Source: Jejuia algarum
GTDB taxonomy: Bacteria > Bacteroidota > Bacteroidia > Flavobacteriales > Flavobacteriaceae
Direction of reading: 5' to 3'
NCBI GenBank assembly: GCA_947495775.1
Contig: CANMAQ010000005.1
Coordinates: forward strand, 62,001-126,000
Length of the DNA stretch: 64,000 nt
The translations under genes and the position numbers were made by a program. The notes under the pieces are model-generated. The model was given only the letters and a program-made list of their open reading frames with translations, searched no databases and was not told where the DNA came from. Shown here in pieces: positions 43,456 to 51,947 of the stretch. Position 1 is the stretch's first letter, and each line of letters starts with the position of its first letter.

Positions 43456-45690
43456 ATGTTAAAGAAAATAATACTACTATTACTGTTGTTAAGTGCTGGG
43501 TTAACCTATGCGCATGATCTTAGCGGTACAGTAATGTCTAACGATAATGAAAAACCGTTACAAGATGTAGGGGTGTATAATAAAACAACGGGTGCTTATA
43601 CCTATACGAATGTATCGGGGTACTTCGAATTAGATGATATCTCTTTAGGAGACATTATTTACTTTTACCAGTTGGGTTACGAAAACTATGAAGTTACCGT
43701 TACTGAAGCAAACCTAGACAGTAACATAACAGTACGTATGCGTATTGCTCCAGCATCTTTAGATCAAATATTGGTTGTATCTAAAGTGAATGCATTAAGT
43801 AATTTTGTAAATATAGATGTACAAACCAGCCCTGTAAAATCATCTCAGGAAATTTTACGTAAAATACCAGGGTTAATCATTGGTCAGCATGCTGGTGGTG
43901 GTAAAGCAGAGCAAATCTTTTTAAGAGGCTTTGATATCGATCACGGTACTGATATTGCCATAGAAGTAGATGGTATGCCTGTAAATATGGTATCTCATGC
44001 ACACGGCCAAGGCTATGCAGACATGCACTTTGTCATTCCAGAAACCATAGAAAATTTAGATTTTGGTAAAGGGTCGTATTACGCCGATAAAGGAAACTTT
44101 AATACAGCGGGTTATGTGGATGTGAAAACCAAAAAAACAATAGATGAGAATGTCATTTCTGTAGAAGCAGGACAATTTAATACAGTACGTGCATTAAGTA
44201 TGCTGAAATTAATCAGTTCTGAAAAAAGTAATGCTTATGTGGCGAGTGCATTGAGTTTATCTGATGGAGTGTTTGATTCTCCTCAAAATTTTAACCGTCT
44301 TAATATTATGGGACGTTACAATTTTAATAATTACGAAGATCAAGAGTTTAGTATTGCCTTGTCTCATTTTCAAAGCAAGTGGGATGCCTCAGGACAAATT
44401 CCACAGCGTGCCGTAGATCAAGGTATTATAGGACGTTTTGGAGCTATAGACGATACTGAAGGGGGAAATACAAGTAGAACCAACATTTGGTTGAACCATA
44501 ACAAGCAATTGGACGAACATTCTAATATTGAATCTTCAGCATACTTGACGAAATATAATTTTGAGTTGTTTTCAAACTTTACGTTCTTCTTAGAAGATCC
44601 TGTAAATGCAGATCAAATTCGTCAATTTGAAGACCGTACTATCATTGGTGCGAAGTCTGCGTACAAACGTTCATTACATTTAGAAGACCACGATGCCCAG
44701 TTGAATTATGAATTAGGGATTGGGTTTCGTTATGACGATATAAATGATAATCAGTTGTCCAGAACACGCAACAGAAGAGAATTGTTAGAGCGTTTGGCTT
44801 TTGGTGATGTAGACGAAGTTAATGGGTTTTCGTATGCCAATTTAAAGTACAAATGGAATAAATTAACGATTAATCCAGGGGTGCGTTTAGATTATTTTAC
44901 GTTCGATTATGTCGATTTTCTATCAGATACCTTCGACAGTAGAAGTGAAGATAAAGTTTTGGTAAGTCCAAAATTAAACTTTATTTATGCGGCATCTCCT
45001 AAAACACAGTTATTTTTAAAATCTGGTTTTGGATTTCACTCTAACGACAGTAGAGTTGTGACAGCTAATAGTGGTGAAGATATTTTACCAACGGCATTTA
45101 GTACCGATTTAGGGACTATTTTTAAGCCTACCGATAAGTTGGCTATTAATGCAGCACTATGGAGTTTATTTTTGCAACAAGAATTTGTATATGTGGGCGA
45201 TGCGGCTATTGTAGAACCTAGCGGAAGAACACAGCGTTTTGGAGTGGACTTTGGTGTGCGTTACCAGTTAACAGACTGGTTGTATGCGAATACAGACATT
45301 AACTATGCCTATGCAAGAAGTGTAGACGCGCCTAATGGAGAAGATTTTATTCCGTTAGCACCAGATTTAACCTCTGCAGGAGGCTTAAGTTTTAAGGATT
45401 TAGGTCATTTTTCTGGAGGGGTAAGTTACCGTTACATAAAAGACCGTCCAGCTAACGAAGATAATTCTATAGAAGCAGAAGGGTATTTTGTAACCGACCT
45501 TAATTTGAATTACAATTATAAAAATTGGACTTTAGGTGTAGTGGTTGAAAATCTATTAGATACAGAATGGAATGAAACCCAATTTGCAACCGAAAGTCGC
45601 TTGTTTAATGAAGCGGCACCTGTAGAAGAGATTCATTTTACTCCGGGAACCCCTTTCTTTATGAGAGCGAAACTATCGGTGAGATTTTAA
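43456..45690 (+). CDS. TonB-dependent outer membrane receptor with carboxypeptidase-like N-domain
   Basis: 744 residues: signal peptide (MLKKIILLLLLLSAGLTYA), a carboxypeptidase-D regulatory-like domain (about 20-95; GTVMSNDNEKPLQDVGVYNK), a plug (about 120-225; SSQEILRKIPGLII, IFLRGFDIDHGTDIAIEVDG) and a 22-strand barrel ending in F. The plug has the His-rich stretch MPVNMVSHAHGQGYADMHFV, seen in a receptor subgroup that I recall as occurring near HupE-like genes. It imports a ligand using TonB energy; in this context that may be the peptide product, a metal complex or a metal. It lies 127 bp after the His-rich gene and is followed by a strong terminator. Confidence 0.9.
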   Translation: MLKKIILLLLLLSAGLTYAHDLSGTVMSNDNEKPLQDVGVYNKTTGAYTYTNVSGYFELDDISLGDIIYFYQLGYENYEVTVTEANLDSNITVRMRIAPASLDQILVVSKVNALSNFVNIDVQTSPVKSSQEILRKIPGLIIGQHAGGGKAEQIFLRGFDIDHGTDIAIEVDGMPVNMVSHAHGQGYADMHFVIPETIENLDFGKGSYYADKGNFNTAGYVDVKTKKTIDENVISVEAGQFNTVRALSMLKLISSEKSNAYVASALSLSDGVFDSPQNFNRLNIMGRYNFNNYEDQEFSIALSHFQSKWDASGQIPQRAVDQGIIGRFGAIDDTEGGNTSRTNIWLNHNKQLDEHSNIESSAYLTKYNFELFSNFTFFLEDPVNADQIRQFEDRTIIGAKSAYKRSLHLEDHDAQLNYELGIGFRYDDINDNQLSRTRNRRELLERLAFGDVDEVNGFSYANLKYKWNKLTINPGVRLDYFTFDYVDFLSDTFDSRSEDKVLVSPKLNFIYAASPKTQLFLKSGFGFHSNDSRVVTANSGEDILPTAFSTDLGTIFKPTDKLAINAALWSLFLQQEFVYVGDAAIVEPSGRTQRFGVDFGVRYQLTDWLYANTDINYAYARSVDAPNGEDFIPLAPDLTSAGGLSFKDLGHFSGGVSYRYIKDRPANEDNSIEAEGYFVTDLNLNYNYKNWTLGVVVENLLDTEWNETQFATESRLFNEAAPVEEIHFTPGTPFFMRAKLSVRF

Positions 45691-45717
45691 TCAGGTCTTA
45701 AATTCTAAAAAATAAAG

Positions 45718-45752
45718 AACCTGTTTGCATGTATATGTAAACAGGTTTTTTA
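45718..45752 (+). terminator. Terminator of the plus arm of the NRPS cluster
   Basis: AACCTGTTT (45718-45726) and AAACAGGTT (45739-45747) form a 9-bp stem with a 12-nt loop, followed by a T-run. It lies 28 bp after the TonB receptor stop codon. Confidence 0.85.
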
Positions 45753-46058
45753 TAAAGAAGCGGTTCTAATTGTAACCAGAAACATTTCAACCTTTAAATT
45801 TAAATTAGTTATTAGAAAATTTATTGCGGCTTTCGGCTATTGCAAGCACTAGCGCTGTGTTATGTTTTTTAATTTAACTGTAGTGATAACTTACATTGAA
45901 ATTAAGAAACTAGTAGTGTTTATAGCATTTGATACCCTTATAGCGATATTTCAATACATAATCTGGGTTAAAACGAAACCTTCAATACCATGTTTACAAT
46001 AAGGGGAAAATTTTATGTTTAAAGGACGTAAGACCTAAAAACACATCAAATAGGGCTC
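45753..46058. other. Intergenic between the TonB receptor and cydB
   Basis: About 300 bp of convergent intergenic DNA. I see no ORF, no further strong hairpin and no repeat. It may contain a weak cydB terminator that I cannot identify. Confidence 0.35.
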
Positions 46059-47078
46059 TTAAGGCTCTAAAATTTTAATCATTTTAAAAGATTTGAACAA
46101 ATGGTACAATCCAGGGAGGATTACAGCGCCTCCAATAAGTAGCGATATACCAAGTACATTAATAACTTTAGGAGCCGATGCTGTACTTATAATACTCAGC
46201 TCGTTATGAGAAGCTATTAATATATCGGGGAAGTGCGCAATTATAGCAGAAAGCAAGATTAAAACAACCTGTACACCAGCCAGAAAGCGACTTCTAATTT
46301 TTTTTGCCTTTTTAATACTGTGGGTTAACGGAAAAATTAAAATGGCAGACAGGCCTACCACTCCTATAGCATAAGGGTTTTTTAAGAATTTGGTAACGAA
46401 TAGATGCGCATTAAAATAGCCATAACTCAATACCAAAAAGCCTGCTAAAATTACGATACTATTTGTAATTCGGGCCTTTTTAACATAAAGCAAACGCTCT
46501 GTGGCATTGGCTTCACCAATTAATAACACAGTTGCTAAGAAAGTACATAACGCAGTAAAAAAGAAACCAATAAGCAGTGCAAAAGGGTTGAGCCAAGGCA
46601 TTATAAACAATTCATAAAACGACAGCGGTTTTGTGGGGTCTATAAGCGTAATGTTTCCAGAGACCATAGCACCAAAAGTCATACCTAGGAAAATGGGAGT
46701 TACTAAACTGGAGATTCTAAACATCCAGTCGTAGAGAATTTGGGATTGGTCTTTAAACGCATCGTAATGCCTAAATACAAACGATACACCTCTTAGTGTA
46801 ATACCTAGAAGTACTAGTGTTAAGGGCACATGTAGGTAAATGACGAGTATATTGTAAAATTCAGGAAAGCCTACCCATAAAATAACAACTATAATTATAA
46901 TCCAGATGTGATTGGCTTCCCAAACAGGCCCAATAACGCGGTATATGGTTTTCTTGGTGAGGGCTTGGTGGGCTTTCGATGAAAATAATTCTACAATACC
47001 AGCACCAAAATCGGCACCAGCAAGCAACACATACAGCAATAAAGCGACCATTAAAAAACTAAGTACAACGTAGAGCAT
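46059..47078 (-). CDS. cydB: Cytochrome bd oxidase subunit II
   Basis: A 339-residue membrane protein with about eight to nine helices. The N-terminus LLAGADFGAGIVELF and VIGPVWEANHIWIIIIVVIL, then LRGVSFVFRHYD, are CydB signatures. It pairs with CydA to form the quinol oxidase that reduces oxygen at high affinity and without proton pumping. The ATG lies 2 bp after the cydA stop codon, so both are co-translated. I do not see a CydX-like small subunit gene next to it. Confidence 0.94.
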   Translation of the reverse strand: MLYVVLSFLMVALLLYVLLAGADFGAGIVELFSSKAHQALTKKTIYRVIGPVWEANHIWIIIIVVILWVGFPEFYNILVIYLHVPLTLVLLGITLRGVSFVFRHYDAFKDQSQILYDWMFRISSLVTPIFLGMTFGAMVSGNITLIDPTKPLSFYELFIMPWLNPFALLIGFFFTALCTFLATVLLIGEANATERLLYVKKARITNSIVILAGFLVLSYGYFNAHLFVTKFLKNPYAIGVVGLSAILIFPLTHSIKKAKKIRSRFLAGVQVVLILLSAIIAHFPDILIASHNELSIISTASAPKVINVLGISLLIGGAVILPGLYHLFKSFKMIKILEP

Positions 47079-47080
47079 AA

Positions 47081-48385
47081 TTATAAGGTTTGCGTGTTAT
47101 TTAAGGCTTTTATTTGTCTTCCCATAAGCCATGTTACGGCAATAGCCAATATAGTATACAGAACGACATACATGTAAAAGCTAAAGACCATACCTGGAAC
47201 AGGAGTTACGGCGTCTTTGGTTTTCATAATGTTGTGAATAATCCATGGTTGGCGGCCTACTTCTGTAACTACCCAACCAGCTTCTAATGCAATGAAACCT
47301 AGTGGTGCTAATAGAATGAATAGGCCCCAAAAGCGTTGTTTCTTCCACCACGTTTTGCGTTTCAAACTCACAAAAAATAAAAGACCAACTAGCAGTAGGA
47401 GTGTGCCAATACCTACCATAATTTGAAAGGCGTAATGCACTACAGGTACATTGGGGCGTTCGTCTTCAGGAAAATCGTTTAATCCTTTTACTTCGGCATT
47501 AAAATCGCCAAACGCTAAGAAGGATAGGGCATTGGGTAATTTTAGTTTATAAGAAACCTCTTGGGTGTCGTTATTCACAATGCCTCCTATGTATAAAGGC
47601 ACACCTTTAGCAGTGTCGTAATGCGCCTCCATAGCTGCGAGTTTAGCAGGCTGTCGTTTCGCAATGTCCTTGGCAGAAAGGTCGCCACTTAAAGGTTGTA
47701 ATATGGCGGCCACAGCTGCAAAGGTAATGGCAATTTTAAACGCTTTTTGATGAAGTGCGATCTGTCGCTTTTTATAAACTTGATAAGCATGGATGCCGGC
47801 TACGGCAAAACCTGTTGCTGTAAAAGCAGCTAGTGTCATATGTAAAGCTTGTGTAAACCAAGCGGGGTTTAAAAGGGCAGCTACGGGGTCTATGTTTGAG
47901 AATTGCCCATTAATAAAGTCAAAACCAGAAGGCGCATTCATCCAGCCATTGGCTGAGACGACTAAAATACCCGAGGCGACTCCCGAAACCCCAACAATAA
48001 CGCCTGTAAACCAGTGGAATTTTTCAGGGATCTTATCCCAACCGTATAAATAAAACCCTAAGGCAATTGCTTCGACAAAAAAAGCAGCGCCTTCTAAAGA
48101 AAACGGCATACCTATAATAGGACCTGCATGTTTCATGAATTCTGGCCAAAGTAACCCCAATTCAAAAGAGAGTGCTGTACCAGACACGGCACCTGTCACA
48201 AAAAAGATAGCAACGCCTTTTTGCCAAGATTTAGTAAGTTTTAAATAGGTAGGGTTTCTTGTATTTAACCATTTTTTATGCGCCACAACCATAAAGAAAG
48301 GCATCACCATACCAATACAAGCAAATACGATGTGAAACATGAGTGTAAATGCCATTTGAAGTCTGGCAGCATCGAGATTGTCCAT
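47081..48385 (-). CDS. cydA: Cytochrome bd oxidase subunit I
   Basis: A 434-residue CydA with about nine transmembrane helices. The N-terminal DAARLQMAFTLMFHIVFACI carries the first haem-ligand His, and the C-terminal GWVVTEVGRQPWIIHNIMKT is the conserved G-R-Q-P-W motif. The quinol loop region is short compared with E. coli CydA, as in the so-called short Q-loop (CioA-like) group. It precedes cydB by 2 bp. A large hairpin with a T-run ends 3 bp before the ATG and may control entry of transcription into cydAB. Confidence 0.94.
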   Translation of the reverse strand: MDNLDAARLQMAFTLMFHIVFACIGMVMPFFMVVAHKKWLNTRNPTYLKLTKSWQKGVAIFFVTGAVSGTALSFELGLLWPEFMKHAGPIIGMPFSLEGAAFFVEAIALGFYLYGWDKIPEKFHWFTGVIVGVSGVASGILVVSANGWMNAPSGFDFINGQFSNIDPVAALLNPAWFTQALHMTLAAFTATGFAVAGIHAYQVYKKRQIALHQKAFKIAITFAAVAAILQPLSGDLSAKDIAKRQPAKLAAMEAHYDTAKGVPLYIGGIVNNDTQEVSYKLKLPNALSFLAFGDFNAEVKGLNDFPEDERPNVPVVHYAFQIMVGIGTLLLLVGLLFFVSLKRKTWWKKQRFWGLFILLAPLGFIALEAGWVVTEVGRQPWIIHNIMKTKDAVTPVPGMVFSFYMYVVLYTILAIAVTWLMGRQIKALNNTQTL

Positions 48386-48388
48386 AAA

Positions 48389-48432
48389 AAAACAAGCTTT
48401 AAAATCGTACTATAAAGGTACAATTTTAAAGC
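48389..48432 (-). terminator. Hairpin with T-run immediately before cydA
   Basis: GCTTTAAAATCGTAC (48396-48410) and GTACAATTTTAAAGC (48418-48432) pair over about 14 bp with one mismatch and a 7-nt loop. On the minus strand the stem is followed by TTG and seven T just before the cydA ATG. It can terminate the upstream cyclotransferase transcript or act as an attenuator for cydAB. Confidence 0.65.
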
Positions 48433-48468
48433 CTGATTTTGGTATAAAACGCCGTGTTATTTTAGGGC

Positions 48469-49500
48469 TTATTTTAAGATTTCAACCTCAAATAATTTAT
48501 CCCAATACTTACCTGTTACAAAAATGGTTTTTGTGTCTGGATTGTAAGCAATACCATTTAAAACATCTAATTTACTGTGTTGTGTGACTTGGTTTTTAAG
48601 TGGTGTAAAATCAATCACACCTTCTATTGCGCCGTTAGTTGGGTTAATGATGGCGACACCGTTTTTTTGATAGCGGTTTGCATAAATTTTACCATTAATC
48701 CATTCCATTTCATTAAGCTCTGTGATTTTTCCTTTATGGGTATAGGCTTGTATTTTTGAAGTTTCAATTAATGTTTTAGGATCGAGCAACCAGATGTTTT
48801 CAGTACCATCACTTTTATACAAATGCGTTGCATTGTGCGTTAAGCCCCAACCTTCTTTACTTTTACCGTATTTAAAACTGCTTTGCTTTTCTAAGGTATT
48901 TGCATCATACACAAATCCCGTGCCTTCGCGCCAGGTAAGTTGGTATATTTTGTCGTTTATAATAGTAAGCCCTTCTCCAAAATAGGCATCGTCTAAATTA
49001 ATGTTTTTAAGTACGGTACCTGTGGTGTGATCTACCTGTCTTAATTTAGAGGCTTTATACTGTCCTGTACTTTCATAAAGTAACCCTTTATGAAATTCTA
49101 AACCTTGGGTATAAGAACTGATGTCGTGAGGATAAGTATTAATAATTTTAAAGTTATAAACTTGAGGAGGCACAGCGCTTAATACAGTGAGGGAGGAACT
49201 AATGGTTACGTGCGTACCGTCTAAATAAACAATAGCTTCTAGAGGGTGTTTGCCTAATTTATGATTGGTGAGCGCATAGGATGTAGGAATGCGAACACCG
49301 TCTAACTTATAGTTTACAGAGTCTATCGCGTAGTTTTTTTTATTCTCTAAACCGAGTTCTAAGGTCATTGCATTAGAAATATTGCCTTTTTTGGCATTGG
49401 TTGTAATGCTTAAATCGTTTTTCTTTTCTTCTGTACTAGGGCCACAGGCCATCATTGTATTTAATAAAATAATGACAATGAGTTGCTTATAGATTTTCAT
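48469..49500 (-). CDS. Glutaminyl-peptide cyclotransferase (glutamine cyclotransferase family) lipoprotein
   Basis: 343 residues. The N-terminal signal peptide ends in a lipobox (M-M-A-C-G). The C-terminal 250 residues are a five-bladed propeller of the plant-type glutamine cyclotransferase family: FKIINTYPHDISSYTQGLEF and LLYESTGQYKASKLRQVD, then GEGLTIINDKIYQLTWREG and LNGIAYNPDTKTIFVTGKYW are diagnostic. Members convert N-terminal Gln to pyroglutamate. The mature protein should be anchored in the envelope. It is upstream of cydA but separated by a terminator-like hairpin, so co-expression is uncertain. Confidence 0.88.
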   Translation of the reverse strand: MKIYKQLIVIILLNTMMACGPSTEEKKNDLSITTNAKKGNISNAMTLELGLENKKNYAIDSVNYKLDGVRIPTSYALTNHKLGKHPLEAIVYLDGTHVTISSSLTVLSAVPPQVYNFKIINTYPHDISSYTQGLEFHKGLLYESTGQYKASKLRQVDHTTGTVLKNINLDDAYFGEGLTIINDKIYQLTWREGTGFVYDANTLEKQSSFKYGKSKEGWGLTHNATHLYKSDGTENIWLLDPKTLIETSKIQAYTHKGKITELNEMEWINGKIYANRYQKNGVAIINPTNGAIEGVIDFTPLKNQVTQHSKLDVLNGIAYNPDTKTIFVTGKYWDKLFEVEILK

Positions 49501-49554
49501 GGATTTGCTAATTTTACATCGAATATATTTATTTAAAATCGGTTTAAAAAATCA

Positions 49555-49584
49555 TTGTGAAACTTTTAAAAGATTGTATATTTG
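49555..49584 (+). promoter_or_regulatory. Promoter of the SRP RNA (TTG-N19-TATATTTG)
   Basis: TTG at 49555-49557 and TATATTTG at 49577-49584 are separated by 19 nt, a complete Bacteroidota promoter. The expected transcription start, a few bases downstream, coincides with the 5' end of the SRP RNA at about 49590. Confidence 0.8.
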
Positions 49585-49589
49585 CACTC

Positions 49590-49683
49590 GGCAAGTCCTA
49601 CACAACTAGCTCCTGTAGAATCCTCCAGGGCGGGAACGCAGCAAAGGTATACGGTTGTAGCAGTGTGATGTAGGTAGCTTGCC
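49590..49683 (+). ncRNA. ffs: Signal recognition particle RNA, small bacterial type (4.5S)
   Basis: A 94-nt hairpin RNA. The terminal arms GGCAAG (49590-49595) and CTTGCC (49678-49683) pair, as do CTACA and TGTAG further in. The Ffh-binding end reads CCAGGGCGGGAACGCAGCAA, matching the conserved SRP domain IV with its G-G-x-A-A-C-G-C-A-G-C-A internal loop. It guides co-translational membrane targeting with Ffh. It is followed at once by seven T, so transcription may end there. Confidence 0.93.
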
Positions 49684-49729
49684 TTTTTTTATGCAAAAAA
49701 GCTTTTACTAAAAAAGCATCCTTATATTT

Positions 49730-49769
49730 AAAAAGATTTGTCACTATAGTTGAGTGACAAATCTTTTTT
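49730..49769. terminator. Strong bidirectional terminator after the SRP RNA
   Basis: AAAAAGATTTGTCACT (49730-49745) and AGTGACAAATCTTTTT (49753-49768) form a perfect 16-bp stem with a 7-nt loop, having A-run and T-run flanks in either direction. It backs up the T-run terminator directly behind the SRP RNA. Confidence 0.85.
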
Positions 49770-50259
49770 AGTTTATAAATGTTTTGTGTGTGTCCTTAGA
49801 TTACAGTTTTGGAATTTATAAGGCTCAAGAACGAAGCTTGTGTTTAAGCAAAAATTTGCGTTAGTCTGAATAAAAAGAATTCCACATTTCTAACGCCTTT
49901 GAATTGCCTTCTAAAAACTTTGGTTTTCATCTTAAAGGGTTTTATATGAGGTATTTGTACTTCTGCTATCAAAGTAGTTTAGTATGGACTGATAATTTAA
50001 ACGAATAGAGTTTGCTAATAAGAGCGTGTTATAAATGCCATAAATTAAACTTACGAACTAACACACCCCTATATCCCTCTTCATAGAGGGGACTTTAGTA
50101 GCTGCTTTTAATTTTGAGAGTTAGCGTTGGAGAGTATAAGATTTAAAGCCATACCTTTATAATAACTAATACCGAAATTAAAATGAACAGCGTACTATAA
50201 ATTCTAATGATTTCGTTAAAAAAAGAACGGCGCTTTTTTATCTAAATTTGAAATTACAA
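49770..50259. other. Intergenic region with a small dispersed-repeat-like hairpin
   Basis: About 490 bp without a credible gene. CCCTC (50073-50077), TTCATA and GAGGG at about 50084 form a short hairpin within a sequence resembling small intergenic repeats. TAAATTTG at 50243-50250 could be a -7 box for the gene at 50260, but lacks a -33 TTG. Confidence 0.4.
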
Positions 50260-50796
50260 ATGAGAACTGAAAAAAAACATACAGAACAAGAGCTTTTAGA
50301 GAAGATAGAAGCTTTTAGGCCTGAAAATGAAGATTTCACACCTTTAGGGACCCTTTTTGATGAACTTTATGACAAGTTTTTAAAAACAAATACATCAAAT
50401 AAAGCAATGGTTACTTTATTTAAAGTACTAGAAAGGTTCAGTGCGGTAAGTGAACCTCATGTGTTTTGGGATATAATGGGTGTACTAGAAGATATGCAGG
50501 GGTTTGAACAAGAATATGTGAATTCTTTAAAACGAAAAGCTTCCGACATAACGATTATGAATCTAAGTGCATTTTTTAACTCTGGTATTAGACATATAGG
50601 AAATGAAAATATGGAAGACCTCTTAGCCCATATTACGAATAATCCTAATACAGCAAGTTCTATAGTGGACTATATAAAAGAAGAATTTGTTGAAATTGAA
50701 GCGGATAAGGTTAGCGATGATGTTGAACCCATAAAAAATAGACCAAATAAAAGGGCTACAGAAAACAATAAGCAGTGGTGGCAATTCTGGAAGTAA
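50260..50796 (+). CDS. Hypothetical protein, acidic and helical
   Basis: 178 residues from ATG 50260; a TTG four codons upstream is also in frame. It is predicted largely alpha-helical and acidic, without signal peptide or membrane segment, ending in a linker and an aromatic tail (NKQWWQFWK). The middle contains HVFWDIMGVLEDMQGFEQEY and the tail segment NPNTASSIVDYIKEEFVEIE. The overall look, including the trailing W-W-x-F-W, resembles small cytosolic immunity or regulatory proteins, but I do not recognise a family. It starts a patch of orphan genes between the SRP RNA and the peroxiredoxin operon. Confidence 0.6.
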   Translation: MRTEKKHTEQELLEKIEAFRPENEDFTPLGTLFDELYDKFLKTNTSNKAMVTLFKVLERFSAVSEPHVFWDIMGVLEDMQGFEQEYVNSLKRKASDITIMNLSAFFNSGIRHIGNENMEDLLAHITNNPNTASSIVDYIKEEFVEIEADKVSDDVEPIKNRPNKRATENNKQWWQFWK

Positions 50797-51062
50797 AAGA
50801 GATTAGTAATGGTTTGCGCACTAAACAGGATATAGAGAACTATATTTAGTTATATAATTAGAGAATCTTGAAAATTGATTTTTTGAACCCTTAAATTTAA
50901 TAGTTTGTTTAAAACTATTAAGACCATATTTATCTAAAAATAAGCCAATGGAATAGTTTATAAACGAAAAAGATATGTCGTATATCGCACTTAAATACAA
51001 GCAAAGTAAAAAATGCTATTTTTAGCAGGACTTCAATTTTAAAAAAATCTTACATTTACGTT

Positions 51063-51686
51063 ATGGATATTAAATTGACAGAAGACGAAAAGATTAAGAT
51101 TTTGAATTCCGATGATATTTATGGCATTATGCAAAAAATATTGCTTCGAGAAAACAAAATAGACCAAAACAGAGAGCATTTTTGGGTTATTGGATTGGAG
51201 AACAATAACCGCATTCTTTTTATTGAATTGATAAGTCTAGGAACAGTTAATAAAACATTTGCAGAGCCAATGGAAGTCTTTAGCTTTGCATTGCAAAAAA
51301 GGGCTGTAAAGATAATTTTGTGTCATAACCACCCAAGTGGCGAATTAAGGCCTTCTGAAGGCGATAAGGACATCTCAGACCGATTAATTCAAGTTGGAAT
51401 TATTGTAGACACTCAAGTTCTTGACCACTTGATTATATCTGATAAAAGTTATTTAAGTTTTGCCGATACGGGGCTGTTAGACGAATTGAAAAAAAGCACA
51501 AAGTATGTTCCTAAATATGTGTTAGAGCAGCGGTTTAAAAAAGAAGCTACAGCTATTGCCAATAGGAAGAAAACCGTAGAAATAGCGAAAGAATTGAAGC
51601 GCAATGGTGTCGATAACCCAACAATAGCCTTATCAACAGGACTTTCTATTGCAGAGGTTGAAAAACTAAGAGTAAAAAAACGCTAA
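51063..51686 (+). CDS. RadC-like JAB-domain protein with C-terminal helix-turn-helix-like tail
   Basis: 207 residues. The central part is a RadC-type JAB/MPN domain: ENNNRILFIELISLGTVNKT, then ILCHNHPSGELRPSEGDKDI, which supplies the H-x-H zinc ligands, Ser and Asp. The N-terminal half lacks the helix-hairpin-helix of full RadC. After residue 150 there is a basic helical tail ending NGVDNPTIALSTGLSIAEVE, like the helix-turn-helix ends of Rpn/PD-(D/E)XK transposase-type proteins. Short RadC-like proteins often travel on mobile elements; biochemical function is unsettled. It stands alone between two hypothetical genes. Confidence 0.8.
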   Translation: MDIKLTEDEKIKILNSDDIYGIMQKILLRENKIDQNREHFWVIGLENNNRILFIELISLGTVNKTFAEPMEVFSFALQKRAVKIILCHNHPSGELRPSEGDKDISDRLIQVGIIVDTQVLDHLIISDKSYLSFADTGLLDELKKSTKYVPKYVLEQRFKKEATAIANRKKTVEIAKELKRNGVDNPTIALSTGLSIAEVEKLRVKKR

Positions 51687-51947
51687 GCCCAAACCCTTAA
51701 CAATTTTTATAAATAACACAGTCTATGCTTAAGTAAGAACGGTGTTTTTGTAGCTTTTTAATTGCGTTTAGAAAAAATCTGTGTATACTAAATCTCAACT
51801 GTCTTTATATGTGATGTTACATACAATACCAAAAACTATTTTAATACTAGTATTTCTAGTCTTTTCAAATTTGTTTAATCTATAAAAGTGGATAAAATAG
51901 ATTTAAAAAGGCATAGATATATAGAACTGTTGTCATTAGCTAAAAAA

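Larger units (their letters stand above)
24134..45690. other. Nonribosomal peptide biosynthetic gene cluster with two divergent arms
   Basis: The minus arm contains, from the centre outward, a HupE-like protein, NRPS (C-A-T-E), glycosyltransferase, NRPS (C-T-TE) and phosphopantetheinyl transferase. The plus arm contains an acyl-CoA dehydrogenase, prolyl-AMP-ligase-like enzyme, free carrier protein, NRPS (C-A-T with an inserted PP-loop domain), a His-rich protein and a TonB receptor. Gaps are mostly 1-75 bp or overlaps, except for a 1.2-kb divergent intergenic region. A complete small assembly line with its own activating enzyme is present; the product is unknown to me. Boundaries are inferred from gene spacing and content. 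Confidence 0.8.

Noticed and set aside
48389..48432. Interpretation of the cydA hairpin as an oxygen-regulator (Fnr-like) operator
   Set aside because: The repeat does not match TTGAT-N4-ATCAA, so I kept it as a hairpin only.
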